Below the pieces are notes generated by a model. The model was not told the origin of the DNA. It was given only the letters and a program-made list of their open reading frames with translations, and ran no database searches. Shown piece after piece: positions 9,334 to 18,241 of a stretch of 64,000 nucleotides of DNA. Numbering within the stretch: the first letter of the stretch is position 1; each line of letters starts with the position of its first letter. Source of the stretch: an uncultured Bacteroidota bacterium (GTDB taxonomy: Bacteria; Bacteroidota; Bacteroidia; AKYH767-A; OLB10); NCBI GenBank assembly GCA_900696575.1, contig CAADHD010000032.1, positions 1-64,000 of the forward strand, written 5' to 3'. A program made the translations under genes and the position numbers.

Positions 9334-9846
9334 ATGGCGAAAAAGAAACCTATTGTCGGAATCATCATGGGCAGTAAAAGCGATTTGCCGGTAATGGAGC
9401 AGGCAGCGCTTGCATTGGATGAGTTCGGAATTGAATACGAAATCTCGATTGTTTCGGCTCACCGTACACCTGATAAAATGTTTGAGTATGCGCAGAGCGC
9501 AGCTTCACGCGGCTTGCAGGTCATCATTGCCGGAGCAGGCGGAGCGGCTCATCTGCCCGGTATGGTTGCCAGCATTACCCCGTTGCCTGTAATCGGTGTT
9601 CCGATAAAATCATCCAACTCTATTGACGGCTGGGATTCTGTTCTCTCTATTCTTCAAATGCCCAATGGCGTACCCGTTGCCACCGTTGCGCTTAATGCCG
9701 CACAAAATGCCGGTATTCTGGCCGCGCAAATCATTGCGTCTTCCAGTCCTGCATTGCTGAAAAAAATTTCAGTTTACAAAGAAAAATTGAAAAAGAAGGT
9801 GGATGAGATGAACAGGGAGATTAAAAGGCAGCCGGGAAAAAAGTAG
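9334..9846 (+). CDS. purE: N5-carboxyaminoimidazole ribonucleotide mutase
   Basis: This 170-residue class I PurE has VGIIMGSKSDLPVM at residues 8-21, the catalytic SAHRTPDKMFEYA segment and GAGGAAHLPGMVAS. It moves the carboxylate of N5-CAIR to C4 to give CAIR in de novo purine synthesis. It starts 3 bp after purK. The C-terminal 30 residues are Lys-rich and probably flexible. Confidence 0.96.
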   Translation: MAKKKPIVGIIMGSKSDLPVMEQAALALDEFGIEYEISIVSAHRTPDKMFEYAQSAASRGLQVIIAGAGGAAHLPGMVASITPLPVIGVPIKSSNSIDGWDSVLSILQMPNGVPVATVALNAAQNAGILAAQIIASSSPALLKKISVYKEKLKKKVDEMNREIKRQPGKK

Positions 9847-9872
9847 AAAGAGGTTAAACGAATTAAAGGCTG

Positions 9873-10562
9873 CTATCCCGCAAACTTGTAACCCACTCCC
9901 CGCACGGAGAGAAACAGTGCAGGATTTGAGGGGTCGGTTTCGAAGTATTTTCTGAAGGTAACAATGAAATTGTCAATGGTTCGTGTGGAAGGGTAGATAT
10001 CATATCCCCAAACGGTTTCGAGAATATGTTCGCGCGAAACCACTTCATTTTTTCTTTCAACAAGCAGTTTCAGCAGTAAGGCTTCTTTTTTGGTGAGCAT
10101 AATTTTTTCGCCTTCGGGCATGATTACTTCATGCGATACAAAATCAACCTCTCTGTTATTGATACTGCATTTTTTTATGCTATCGTTTTCTTTCCGTTGC
10201 GAGCGCCTGAGCAGGTTGGCAATGCGAAGCAGCAGTTCTTCAAGGTTAAATGGTTTGGTAAGGTAATCATCAGCGCCTGTTTTCAAACCTTCAATTTTAT
10301 CCTGGCTGGTATTCTTTGCTGTGAGCATAAGAATGGGAATCTCACTATTTTCAAGTCTTACCGACTGGCAGACTGAAAATCCGTCAAGGCCGGGCAGCAT
10401 CACATCAAGAAGGATTAAATCAAAACGGGCATCTTTAACTGCTTTCAGGGCTTTGCGGCCGTCATCAATGGCTGTTACATGATACCCTTCTAATTCAAGA
10501 TTCAGCTTGATGGTTTCGGAAAGCGAAGGTTCATCTTCCACTAAAAGTATTCTTGTTGCCAT
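9873..10562 (-). CDS. OmpR-family DNA-binding response regulator
   Basis: This 229-residue protein has an N-terminal receiver domain with acidic pocket E9/D10, phospho-acceptor Asp53 (FDLILLDVMLPGLDG) and Lys103-type switch region (LTKPFNLEEL). The C-terminal winged helix, from about residue 130, contains LTKKEALLLKLLVERKNEVV and the TRTIDNFIVTFRKYFE recognition region. It resembles RprY-type regulators of Bacteroidota. No histidine kinase is adjacent, so its partner must be elsewhere. A TAAATTTGC promoter element lies 10-19 bp before the ATG. Confidence 0.9.
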   Translation of the reverse strand: MATRILLVEDEPSLSETIKLNLELEGYHVTAIDDGRKALKAVKDARFDLILLDVMLPGLDGFSVCQSVRLENSEIPILMLTAKNTSQDKIEGLKTGADDYLTKPFNLEELLLRIANLLRRSQRKENDSIKKCSINNREVDFVSHEVIMPEGEKIMLTKKEALLLKLLVERKNEVVSREHILETVWGYDIYPSTRTIDNFIVTFRKYFETDPSNPALFLSVRGVGYKFAG

Positions 10563-10572
10563 ATTGATGTGG

Positions 10573-10581
10573 GCAAATTTA
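10573..10581 (-). promoter_or_regulatory. Bacteroidota -7 element (TAAATTTGC) before OmpR-type regulator
   Basis: On the minus strand the sequence TAAATTTGC ends about 10 bp before the ATG, so the leader would be only a few nucleotides. There is no clear -33 TTG. Confidence 0.5.
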
Positions 10582-10650
10582 AAAGTAAACTTCAGGGCAT
10601 AAATGATTGGCTGAATTCAATTATGGATGAAATGTAAAATTCTATGAAAT

Positions 10651-10680
10651 AAAAAAGTCCCGCTGGTGGCGGGACTTTTT
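10651..10680 (-). terminator. Rho-independent terminator after T9SS gene
   Basis: The 7-bp stem GTCCCGC (10657-10663) pairs with GCGGGAC (10669-10675) across a TGGTG loop. It has an A-run on one side and a T-run on the other, so it could work in both directions. It lies 17 bp beyond the stop of the minus-strand T9SS gene. Confidence 0.85.
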
Positions 10681-10696
10681 CTTTGAAGAAAAAGAT

Positions 10697-12547
10697 TTAT
10701 CGGGTTACCGAAATTTTCTTCTGAATGGTTTGATTACCGATATTAATACTGAGCAGATAAATACCTGCATCTAATGCTGAAACATCAAGAGAGCATGTTC
10801 CACTGCCGTTTACATAACCAATGGTTTTTGCTTCAACCAACTGTCCGTTGAAAGCATAAAGCGAGTAACTGAGTTTTGATTTATTCTCAGTGGCATAAGC
10901 AACAGTTGCTTGAGTTGATACCGGATTCGGATAAACGGAAACCATAGAAGTTTCAAGACCATTTTCATCAATACCTACAAATTTTTCAATGTAGGCATTT
11001 ATCATGACCTCTTCAATTTCGCGGTAGCGGTAGTCAGCCCAGTTGTTAGTAATGGAAGCAGCTCCAAGAATTTCGTAAGTACGGTTCGAAATCGGAGTGA
11101 TTTGATTCTGGCCGATAGAAATGCCATCACCCCCCATCATCCAGGCCACATAAAAACTACCGGAAGAAATGAGTAAAGGCTGCGTCAGGAATACTTCATT
11201 CCATCCGCCAATAATTACGGAAGTTCCCGGAACAAATACCGAATCAAGTTTTACACCAGGTTCACCATTTGGACCTGAATCATCAAAAACGAGAGCATGA
11301 AAACCAAAACCTTGCGCATTGGCGGCAATATAATAACGTACTTTGGTGATAATGCAAGGTGTAAATGGCGGCACAAAATGCATGGCAGCGCCACCGGCAC
11401 CTCCTGTCCATGACAGCCCACCGGTTCCTAATTCAACTCCATTATCAAATGAAAGGAGAATAGAAACCTGTGTTGTATCAACCACCTGAAGTTCAAGAAC
11501 ACGCTGGTTGTTGGAAGGTGTTGCATCACCTGCTAATTGTGTTTCTGTGATGTGACGGTAAACACCGGCATTACCGGCAGGAACCCATGTATCAGGAAAT
11601 GTTATTAACTGAGTCTGACCCGGTGAAAGATTTGTGACCGGTACAGTATCGCGAACCTGAATCTGGTTGGTGGAATTGACTACGCGCGAGTAAACATTAA
11701 AGGCAGCCAAAGGTTGATTTCCTGTATTGGCTACTTCGGCTTCACTTACATAAGCGCTACCGTTTCTTGAAAGAAATAATCCCCCATTACTTGTATTGTT
11801 GCAATACAAGGTAGCCGCATCGTTAATTTGTAAAGTTGTGGTTGCCGGTGCGTAAAATTTAACGGCAGTGCCGCTTGTAGGATAAATGTTATACAGAACC
11901 TGCAAGCCAATGTTTCCGGAGTTATTTTCAATACCAGTAGTTACAAATGAAGCAGTAGAAGCGCTTGCACCGGTTTGATTCAAATACTGGTAGGTAATAG
12001 AGCTGTCAGTTGAAGTAAGAATGGCCTGAAAAGTATTCAGCCCTGAGTAACCTTGCGGAGTAACATCCCAGAAAGGAACATTCTGCCAGGTAACAATTAA
12101 TGAGTCATTGCCGGGGCTTACCCAGTATTTACATGATGCTCCGGGAACGGGCTGGCTATTGTTATCAGTAAAAGTAAGGTCTGTGGTCATAGCTGCCAGA
12201 TAGTCGTTAATAAACGCTTGTTGCGGAATCACAGGAAACGGATGAGCCACAGATACATTGGTAAATCCGATGTAACCATTAGATCCTACCCAGAATTTAG
12301 AAGGCTGATACCAGTAGTATTGAAATGTGAATGGCAATACATAAGGCCCGCGGATATTGTCATCAGCCAAGCCGGTTACTGTAACGGTGCCGGGTAAATT
12401 GTCAATATCAATCCAGTTAAATGTTGGCCCCTGGGGATGGCTGCTGTTACGCCAGACGTAACCGTAAGCATCAGGGCCGCCTGATGTTTGGGCAAATAAA
12501 GTCGCAGACATAAAAATGGCTGCCATGGTAAGTAGTGTTTTTCTCAT
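10697..12547 (-). CDS. Secreted T9SS type A sorting-domain protein
   Basis: This 616-residue protein has a signal peptide (MRKTLLTMAAIFMSATLFAQ). The N-terminal half has a fibre- or lectin-like beta domain (PFTFQYYWYQPSKFWVGSNG, then GFTN), as seen in Bacteroidota secreted proteins. A middle CARDB/Ig-like stretch (EAEVANTGNQPLAAFNVYSR) and a jelly-roll-like segment around residues 365-505 follow. The last 85 or so residues are a T9SS sorting domain (VSVYPNPVSTQATVAYATEN, ending AGIYLLSINIGNQTIQKKIS). No catalytic motif is recognisable. A strong hairpin terminator follows the stop. Confidence 0.82.
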   Translation of the reverse strand: MRKTLLTMAAIFMSATLFAQTSGGPDAYGYVWRNSSHPQGPTFNWIDIDNLPGTVTVTGLADDNIRGPYVLPFTFQYYWYQPSKFWVGSNGYIGFTNVSVAHPFPVIPQQAFINDYLAAMTTDLTFTDNNSQPVPGASCKYWVSPGNDSLIVTWQNVPFWDVTPQGYSGLNTFQAILTSTDSSITYQYLNQTGASASTASFVTTGIENNSGNIGLQVLYNIYPTSGTAVKFYAPATTTLQINDAATLYCNNTSNGGLFLSRNGSAYVSEAEVANTGNQPLAAFNVYSRVVNSTNQIQVRDTVPVTNLSPGQTQLITFPDTWVPAGNAGVYRHITETQLAGDATPSNNQRVLELQVVDTTQVSILLSFDNGVELGTGGLSWTGGAGGAAMHFVPPFTPCIITKVRYYIAANAQGFGFHALVFDDSGPNGEPGVKLDSVFVPGTSVIIGGWNEVFLTQPLLISSGSFYVAWMMGGDGISIGQNQITPISNRTYEILGAASITNNWADYRYREIEEVMINAYIEKFVGIDENGLETSMVSVYPNPVSTQATVAYATENKSKLSYSLYAFNGQLVEAKTIGYVNGSGTCSLDVSALDAGIYLLSINIGNQTIQKKISVTR

Positions 12548-12599
12548 GATTGTATGATTTTAAAGTTATGCGCATCAAAGAAACAAAATTTCAGCATTA

Positions 12600-12908
12600 T
12601 CAGGAATGCCTGGTAAGACGTATGCGGTTGCGTATGTATCTGTTTGCCAATATTAACAAGGTTGAATAGAAAAAGAAAAAGAGGCAAAATACAAAGGGAA
12701 TGGAACCCATCAGCGTTTCCAGATTTGTATTGTGAAGTACACTGTTGACAAACAAAACAGGTACCGATAACAGCCTGCAAATAAAATCGAGCGCAGGATT
12801 CAGTTCCGTTTTGTTGAAATGATAATTGGTGAGTGCAAAAGCAAACAAGGCGCTTCCCGCAATAAGAAACGGAGTATTGCTGATTCTTCGGGTGAGAAGA
12901 GAACTCAT
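12600..12908 (-). CDS. Small integral membrane protein, unknown
   Basis: From the ATG at 12908 the protein has 102 residues; a TTG at 12959 would extend it by 17. It has hydrophobic segments at about 13-27, 43-58 and 67-88 (SIPFVFCLFFFFYSTLLILA), and ends in a basic tail with several Arg residues, which suggests a cytoplasmic C-terminus. No family is recognised. A shorter frame in the same DNA (12544-12780) is less convincing because it lacks this membrane pattern. The gene is divergent from the methyltransferase at 13029. Confidence 0.5.
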   Translation of the reverse strand: MSSLLTRRISNTPFLIAGSALFAFALTNYHFNKTELNPALDFICRLLSVPVLFVNSVLHNTNLETLMGSIPFVFCLFFFFYSTLLILANRYIRNRIRLTRHS

Positions 12909-13028
12909 GGGCTGTCCGGTAAAGTGGTTTGGCCGCACAATGTATAAGTTATTTTTCAATCAAAAAAATTTTTCTTGTTTGCAGACATAGCCGCTTTTTC
13001 ATCCTGTAATTTGCCGTATTGAAAACCA

Positions 13029-14195
13029 GTGGACTTCAGTAAAACTTCTTCGCTTCATGTTACCTGTGCCTTAGGCCTTGCCGGATTTCTGGAAGCAGAA
13101 TTATCTGCCTTAAATTTTCCGGTAATCAGGGTTTCCGGTAATCACGTTATCACTCAAGGCAATCTGACGGATTGCCTGAAACTGAACATGTCCCTGCGTA
13201 CAGCATACCGTGTAAATTATGAGCTTATCAGTGCTCCTTGTTCAACTCAGCAGGAATTGAAATTTTTATTGAAAAAGTTTAGATGGGAAGAAGTAACAAC
13301 TGTAAACGGCTACATGACATTTCAATCATTCAGCAATCATCCCACCATAAAGAATACCATGTTTCTAAATCAATTTGCCAAGGATGCAGTGGTTGATTAT
13401 TTCAATGCGCAATATGGCAAGCGGCCTGATGCCGGAAAGTTCAACGATAATGCAATCAGCATATTTGTTCATTGGGCTGATAATCATCTTAAAGTTTATT
13501 TGGATACTACAGGCATTCCGCTTGATAAACGGGGTTACCGTTTTGAAGGGCTGTATGCACCTATGCAGGAAACACTGGCATCCGCTTTAATAATGGCTAC
13601 AGGATGGAATGGAAGCGGGGCGCTTTATAACCCCATGTGCGGCTCAGGAACATTAGCCATAGAAGCCGCTATGATGGCCGCTAACATGTTTCCGGGTTTG
13701 CTCCGCAGAAATTATTCGCTGATGAATGTAAATGGATTTTCAATGGCGGCATGCGAACAACTATTTTCAGAATTAAGTCAATTAAAAAAGGGCGATTTGC
13801 AAGTACCTATTGTTGCCACTGATCAAAGTGCCAGAGCCATTGCTGCTGCTAAAGAAAATGCCAAACGGGCCGGGGTTGACCATCTGATTGATTTTTCGGT
13901 ATGCGATTTTGAAAACAGCACTATGAAGCCGGGAAATGGAATAGTCATACTCAATCCGCCTTACGGACAAAGGCTGGGGGAGGAGCAACAGCTTATTCCG
14001 GTTTACAAAAGTATAGGCAGTTTTTTCAAAAAAAACTGTTCAGGTAAAACGTGTTTTGTTTTTACCGGCAGCCGCACTCTTTCGCATCAGATAGGATTGA
14101 AAGCATCACGTAAAATTTCCTTTTACAATGGCGATATTGAATGCCGGTTGCTCCGTTATGAGATGTATGAGGGCAGTAAAAAAAGACCTAACTGA
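13029..14195 (+). CDS. THUMP-domain class I RNA methyltransferase (RlmL/YpsC-like)
   Basis: This 388-residue protein starts at GTG 13029; a TGA lies in frame just upstream and there is no earlier ATG. The N-terminal part (residues 10-165) is ferredoxin-like plus THUMP (LRTAYRVNYELISAPCSTQQ, ISIFVHWADNHLKVYLDTTG). The C-terminal Rossmann domain has the NPMCGSGTLAIEAA SAM-binding loop, ATDQSARAI for motif II, and the catalytic NPPYGQRLG motif. This group makes N2-methylguanosine in 23S rRNA or tRNA; the exact site cannot be read from sequence. It is shorter than E. coli RlmKL because the second methyltransferase domain is absent, as in YpsC. Confidence 0.88.
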   Translation: MDFSKTSSLHVTCALGLAGFLEAELSALNFPVIRVSGNHVITQGNLTDCLKLNMSLRTAYRVNYELISAPCSTQQELKFLLKKFRWEEVTTVNGYMTFQSFSNHPTIKNTMFLNQFAKDAVVDYFNAQYGKRPDAGKFNDNAISIFVHWADNHLKVYLDTTGIPLDKRGYRFEGLYAPMQETLASALIMATGWNGSGALYNPMCGSGTLAIEAAMMAANMFPGLLRRNYSLMNVNGFSMAACEQLFSELSQLKKGDLQVPIVATDQSARAIAAAKENAKRAGVDHLIDFSVCDFENSTMKPGNGIVILNPPYGQRLGEEQQLIPVYKSIGSFFKKNCSGKTCFVFTGSRTLSHQIGLKASRKISFYNGDIECRLLRYEMYEGSKKRPN

Positions 14196-14883
14196 TGCGG
14201 GCTGTATTAATCTTTCCTTTTTTACGTTTCGCTTTTTTGGGTTCGATAGCAGAGCCAATGGATAGGTAAAATAATTTGCTTTCTTCGGGTGAGAATTCAT
14301 AGGGTACGCCAAATAACCGGATGTCCTGCTTGTCTTTCTGAAGGAAATCTTTGAGGTAGTACTTTGCCCTGATATATCCTCCTCTTTTAAATTTAACTTC
14401 AGCAAAAACCGAAGGATTAAACAGGTTGACTTTATCAGAAAACCATTTATGGTTTTTGAATTTCTGACCTCCGTAAAATACTTTCTGTTTGTAAGCAAAC
14501 ATCAGTTCCGCTTCAGCACCTGCCGCCACCCACACTCTTTCATTCATATCGCCTAACTTAACCGCAAAGGGAATTCCCAAACTGTAACTGCGTTGCTTTA
14601 TTCTGACGGAATCATTCAGTTTATTGATGAATCCAACATTACGCATTCCTATTCCGGTATAAACGCCTGCAAACTTGTTGAAGTCGTAATGAGCCTGAGT
14701 TTGAAAATGGAAGAATCCTGAAAAACGCACAACAGGGTCAATTTTCATATCACCGTCTGTTACCTCGCCCGATGAAAAGATAAGTTCAGAAGCGCTGAGG
14801 ATATAATTTTTTTTGTTTTTCTCCTGGGCTGATGCGGATAAGGCAAACAAAGAGGCCGGAATAATGAGGATGAGTTTGTGCAT
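14188..14883 (-). CDS. Outer membrane beta-barrel-like secreted protein
   Basis: This 231-residue protein has a cleavable signal peptide (MHKLILIIPASLFALSASAQ). The mature part has alternating aromatic and aliphatic strands (FAGVYTGIGMRNVGF, YSLGIPFAVKLGD, VWVAAGAEAELMFAY, YIRAKYYLKDF), the pattern of small outer membrane barrels. The C-terminus is unusually basic (PKKAKRKKGK). It converges with the methyltransferase gene and overlaps it by 8 bp. Function is unknown. Confidence 0.65.
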   Translation of the reverse strand: MHKLILIIPASLFALSASAQEKNKKNYILSASELIFSSGEVTDGDMKIDPVVRFSGFFHFQTQAHYDFNKFAGVYTGIGMRNVGFINKLNDSVRIKQRSYSLGIPFAVKLGDMNERVWVAAGAEAELMFAYKQKVFYGGQKFKNHKWFSDKVNLFNPSVFAEVKFKRGGYIRAKYYLKDFLQKDKQDIRLFGVPYEFSPEESKLFYLSIGSAIEPKKAKRKKGKINTARIS

Positions 14884-14975
14884 AATAGTGATATTTGAGA
14901 AGTCAGGAATTTCAAAAACAATACCTGCCGGATTTTCTGAAAGGCAAATTCATTAACCGTTAATCAATCCGGTTT

Positions 14976-15488
14976 TTATTTACTGAACAAAGCTTTCAGT
15001 TCTGTGGCATCATCAGGTTTCATTTTACCGGCTAAAATCAGCGATAACTGCCGCCTGCGAAGCGCACCGGCATATCGTTGTTTTTCTTCATCGGTTTCAG
15101 GAATAAGTTCCGGAACTGCAATAGGATTACCCATCTGGTCAACGGCAACAAATGTGTAAATGGCCTCATTGCATTTTTTCTTTTCACCGGTGTTGTTGTT
15201 TTCCACCCATACATCAATAAACACTTCCATGCTTGAGGTAAATGCTCTTGAAATTTTGGCTTGCAGGGTAACAATCTCACCAAGTTTTATGGGTTGGTTA
15301 AACGATACATTGTTAACCGATGCCGTAACTACCACACGTCCGCAATGGCGGTGAGCGGAAACGGCTGCACAGATGTCCATCCAGTGTAACAACCGGCCAC
15401 CCATCAGGTTGCCCAGTACATTGGTATCGTTAGGAAGTACAATTTCGGTATTGATACATAAACTCTCTCTGGCAAATTTTGCTTTCAT
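14976..15488 (-). CDS. Acyl-CoA thioesterase (hotdog fold, YciA/BFIT type)
   Basis: This 170-residue protein has the hotdog-fold signature NLMGGRLLHWMD followed by ICAAVSAHRHC, VVTASVNNVSFNQPIKLGE and EVFIDVWVENN. The conserved Asn/Asp region matches the YciA/cytosolic acyl-CoA hydrolase group. It hydrolyses acyl-CoA to free acid and CoA. A TATCTTTG promoter element sits 18 bp before the ATG and no adjacent gene is closely spaced, so it is likely monocistronic. Confidence 0.88.
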   Translation of the reverse strand: MKAKFARESLCINTEIVLPNDTNVLGNLMGGRLLHWMDICAAVSAHRHCGRVVVTASVNNVSFNQPIKLGEIVTLQAKISRAFTSSMEVFIDVWVENNNTGEKKKCNEAIYTFVAVDQMGNPIAVPELIPETDEEKQRYAGALRRRQLSLILAGKMKPDDATELKALFSK

Positions 15489-15505
15489 TCTGAAATAATT
15501 TTGGC

Positions 15506-15513
15506 CAAAGATA
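15506..15513 (-). promoter_or_regulatory. Bacteroidota -7 element (TATCTTTG) before thioesterase gene
   Basis: On the minus strand this reads TATCTTTGG, at the same 18-bp distance from the ATG as the element before the thiolase gene. Confidence 0.5.
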
Positions 15514-15529
15514 GGAAGTCAATAACGGC

Positions 15530-16588
15530 TCAGCTTTTCATGTGGCGGAGTTTGGTTTCGTTAAGGATATAAATTTTTCCTTCTTTAATGTCAATCAGCT
15601 TTTCATCTTTGAAATCGCTCAATGTCCGGATTAGAGACTCGGTAGCCGTTCCCACAATGTTTGCCAATTCTTCGCGTGTAAGAGCAATTTTGAAGGGCTC
15701 GGTATTTTCAGTCTTGAATTTATCCTGTAAGTAAATCAATGCCTCGGCTACTCTTCTTCTTACCGAACTGTAAGCAATTTTAAGCATTTGCTCATGGCGG
15801 TCGGCTAAGTTTTTAGTCAGTATGCGCAGAAACTTGCCGGCCACATCGCGGTTATTCAGAATAAGCGGTTGAATTTCATCGCGTGGTATGTAAATAATTT
15901 CCGAATCTTCAAGAGCCTGAGCAGATTCGGAATAACGGTCGCCTAACAGAATATCGGCATAACCGAAAAACTGTCCGTCTTGCAAAAGATCAATAATCAG
16001 GTCTTTGCCATACTGATGGGTTTTGTAAGTTTTCACTTTGCCTTTTACAATGCAGTACATGCCGCTGGCAAAATTTCCTTCCATGTAAATAGTTTCTTTC
16101 TTTTTGTAATGATTCACTTTTTTGTTTTGCAGAAATTTCTGCAGGGCATTTTTACCGCCCATGTCGGCTACAAAGGTGGAGAGGCCGTCAAACGATTGTT
16201 CGTATTCTTTCTTAAGCGATTCTACTTTTTTGAGGCGGCTTTCAACGGCATTTAACAATTCCAGTTTATCAAACGGTTTGGTAATGTAATCATCAGCACC
16301 CATTTCCATTCCTTTTCTCATATCGCTTCTTTCTGTTTTAGCGGTGAGAAAAATAAAAGGAATGTTGGCCGTATCCGGATTTTTGGAAAGCAGGTGCAGA
16401 GTTCCGTAACCGTCAAGCACCGGCATCATGATGTCGCAGATAATCAGGTCGGGCAGGTGTTTTGTAGCCATATCCACTCCTTTTTTTCCGTTATCGGTAG
16501 TGTAAACTATGTAACCTGCCATTTCAAGAATCTCGGCTGTGTTTTCGCGTACATCGCGGTTGTCTTCAATAAGTAAAATACTGTTCAT
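15530..16588 (-). CDS. Receiver-CRP/FNR fusion transcription regulator
   Basis: The protein has 352 residues and three modules. A CheY-like receiver (1-125) has phospho-acceptor Asp52 (PDLIICDIMMPVLDG) and TKPFDKLEL. A cyclic-nucleotide-binding-like beta barrel (about 150-250) contains FASGMYCIVKGKVKTYK and DLIIDLLQDGQFFGYADILL. A CRP-type winged helix (about 285-345) contains LTREELANIVGTATESLIRT. No FNR-type Cys cluster is visible, so an iron-sulfur oxygen sensor is unlikely. The design suggests that phosphorylation and possibly a small ligand both control DNA binding. It starts 6 bp after the kinase stop, so the two are an operon and probably cognate. Confidence 0.9.
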   Translation of the reverse strand: MNSILLIEDNRDVRENTAEILEMAGYIVYTTDNGKKGVDMATKHLPDLIICDIMMPVLDGYGTLHLLSKNPDTANIPFIFLTAKTERSDMRKGMEMGADDYITKPFDKLELLNAVESRLKKVESLKKEYEQSFDGLSTFVADMGGKNALQKFLQNKKVNHYKKKETIYMEGNFASGMYCIVKGKVKTYKTHQYGKDLIIDLLQDGQFFGYADILLGDRYSESAQALEDSEIIYIPRDEIQPLILNNRDVAGKFLRILTKNLADRHEQMLKIAYSSVRRRVAEALIYLQDKFKTENTEPFKIALTREELANIVGTATESLIRTLSDFKDEKLIDIKEGKIYILNETKLRHMKS

Positions 16589-16594
16589 GGTATA

Positions 16595-17839
16595 TTAGAT
16601 TGATGCGTTTAAAGGTATGGTTGCAATAAAGGTTGTTCCTACGTCAAGTTCACTTTTGCAGGTTATAAATCCCCCAAGCAGTTGCACATAACCGGCAACT
16701 ATGTTTAAGCCTAAACCGGTGCCTTGAATATTGCCGGCATTGGAGCCTCGGAAAAAACGTTCAAACAAATGCTTCTGGTCTTCTTTGCTGATGCCTATTC
16801 CCTGGTCGCTGACGGTAATTTTTAATTCATCAGCAGAGCAGAAGGTATCAAGTTTTACTGCTGAACCTTCATCGGAATACTTAATCGCATTCGAAAGCAG
16901 ATTTACCATTATCTGCCTTATGAGTTTACGGTCAGAAACAATGATTTCTTCTCCCTGATGCTGAATATGTAAATGCTGATTTTTTTTCAGCATGGCTTTC
17001 AGCTCCGATTCAATTTCATTCAACAGATTTTTTAAGGAGAAGGATTTGCATTCAGCCGCAATTTTTCCTTCTTCAATTTTACTGAGGCTGAGAAAATCGC
17101 TGAGAATGTCATTCAGACTGTTAACCGCATTGGTAATGCGCTCCACATGTTTTAATCTTTTTTCCTGATGCGATGGTTCACTGTAATCACTGATCAAACT
17201 GGCCGAAGAAAGTATAGCTGTAAGTGGGGTTCGGAATTCATGCGAAGCCATACTTAAGAACCGTGATTTCAGCTCGTTCAGTTCGCGTTCTTTGGCAAGC
17301 GACAGTTGCAATTCCGCTTTTGATTTTTCAAGTGCCATTAGTGCTTCATGCAGGACTTGCGTACGGTCTGATACTTTTTTTTCAAGTTGCTCATTGGTTT
17401 GCCTTAGCCGCTCGGTGATTAATTCCAGCTCTTTTGTCTTTTCCCTGATTAAGTATTCCTGCTGTTTCCTTCGGGTTATGTCTATGGTAAAGGCAATTAT
17501 TATTTCTTCATTATCAATTTTAGCAGGGCTGAGGCTAACTTCTACCGGAAACTCCGTTCCGTCTTTTTTCAATCCGAATAAATCGCGTCCCTGCCCCATT
17601 TTTCTTGGCTCCGGATGTTCACTGTAATTTTCCCGATAAGACTCATGGCTTTTTTGGTAACGGGAAGGAACTAGTGTTTCAATAGGTTTACCTATGAGTT
17701 CTTCAACAGAATATCCGAATTGCCTGCCTGCGGCTTCGTTGGCAACTGTTATCATTCCGTTTCTTTTACAAAGAATGATTCCTTCCGTAGCATGATGAAA
17801 CAATGCTTCGAACAATTTTTTATCGTTTTGTGACGGCAT
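16595..17839 (-). CDS. Soluble PAS sensor histidine kinase
   Basis: The protein has 414 residues and no membrane segment, so it is cytosolic. The PAS domain covers about 8-130 (AVGRQFGYSVEELIG-type helix, DGTEFPVEVSLSPAKI). A coiled coil spans about 130-190 and the phospho-accepting His200 is in SMASHEFRTPLTAIL. The ATPase domain has the N box (NLLSNAIKYS), the G1 box (VSDQGIGIS) and the G2 box (GTGLGLNIV). It should autophosphorylate and pass phosphate to the receiver-CRP protein encoded immediately downstream. The PAS ligand is unknown; nothing visible indicates heme or flavin. Confidence 0.92.
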   Translation of the reverse strand: MPSQNDKKLFEALFHHATEGIILCKRNGMITVANEAAGRQFGYSVEELIGKPIETLVPSRYQKSHESYRENYSEHPEPRKMGQGRDLFGLKKDGTEFPVEVSLSPAKIDNEEIIIAFTIDITRRKQQEYLIREKTKELELITERLRQTNEQLEKKVSDRTQVLHEALMALEKSKAELQLSLAKERELNELKSRFLSMASHEFRTPLTAILSSASLISDYSEPSHQEKRLKHVERITNAVNSLNDILSDFLSLSKIEEGKIAAECKSFSLKNLLNEIESELKAMLKKNQHLHIQHQGEEIIVSDRKLIRQIMVNLLSNAIKYSDEGSAVKLDTFCSADELKITVSDQGIGISKEDQKHLFERFFRGSNAGNIQGTGLGLNIVAGYVQLLGGFITCKSELDVGTTFIATIPLNASI

Positions 17840-17899
17840 ATTACTCCCCTTACAGGTTTTACCTGCTGCGCGAAGTTATCCATCACTGATTTATTTCCT

Positions 17900-18100
17900 T
17901 TATTCTCCCTGTAGTTCTTCTTTGCTAAAGGTTTTAATACCCATCAGCGAATAGAGTGGACAATAGCCAAGCACTCCTGTTAAAAAAACCGGAATGCCCA
18001 GCACTGCCCAGAATGAATTAAAAGAAATACCTATGCCGGCAATGACCATTCCGGCAAACATGCGGATAACGCGGTCTTTGATTCCTTCATTTGCTTTCAT
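17900..18100 (-). CDS. DUF2892 (YgaP-type) inner membrane protein
   Basis: This 66-residue protein has two hydrophobic segments (MFAGMVIAGIGISF; FWAVLGIPVFLTGVLG) followed by YCPLYSLMGI, the hallmark of the DUF2892 family, whose CPLY motif is conserved. The Cys is probably near the cytoplasmic face. In other bacteria this domain is often fused to or located near rhodanese and sulfur or nitrosative stress genes; no rhodanese is nearby here. It lies 60 bp upstream of the PAS kinase on the same strand and has its own promoter-like element. Confidence 0.82.
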   Translation of the reverse strand: MKANEGIKDRVIRMFAGMVIAGIGISFNSFWAVLGIPVFLTGVLGYCPLYSLMGIKTFSKEELQGE

Positions 18101-18126
18101 AATGATTGATTTTTGATTTACTCCGT

Positions 18127-18134
18127 CAAAACTA
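18127..18134 (-). promoter_or_regulatory. Bacteroidota promoter before DUF2892 gene
   Basis: On the minus strand TAGTTTTG matches TAnnTTTG 26 bp before the ATG. A TTG lies 16 bp further upstream (18151-18153), close to the expected -33 spacing. Confidence 0.45.
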
Positions 18135-18241
18135 TTTCTGCATCAATGTCCAACAGTAGCAGCCAGTCAACCGGTTAAATGATTTTTGTCATGCAGCCAT
18201 TACCGCACGGGCAAAGGAGAATGTCAGAACAAAGCCGGAGT

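Noticed and set aside
12544..12780. 78-residue frame overlapping the small membrane protein
   Set aside because: The alternative frame (12600-12908) has a better membrane-protein pattern, and only one of the two can be real on the same strand.
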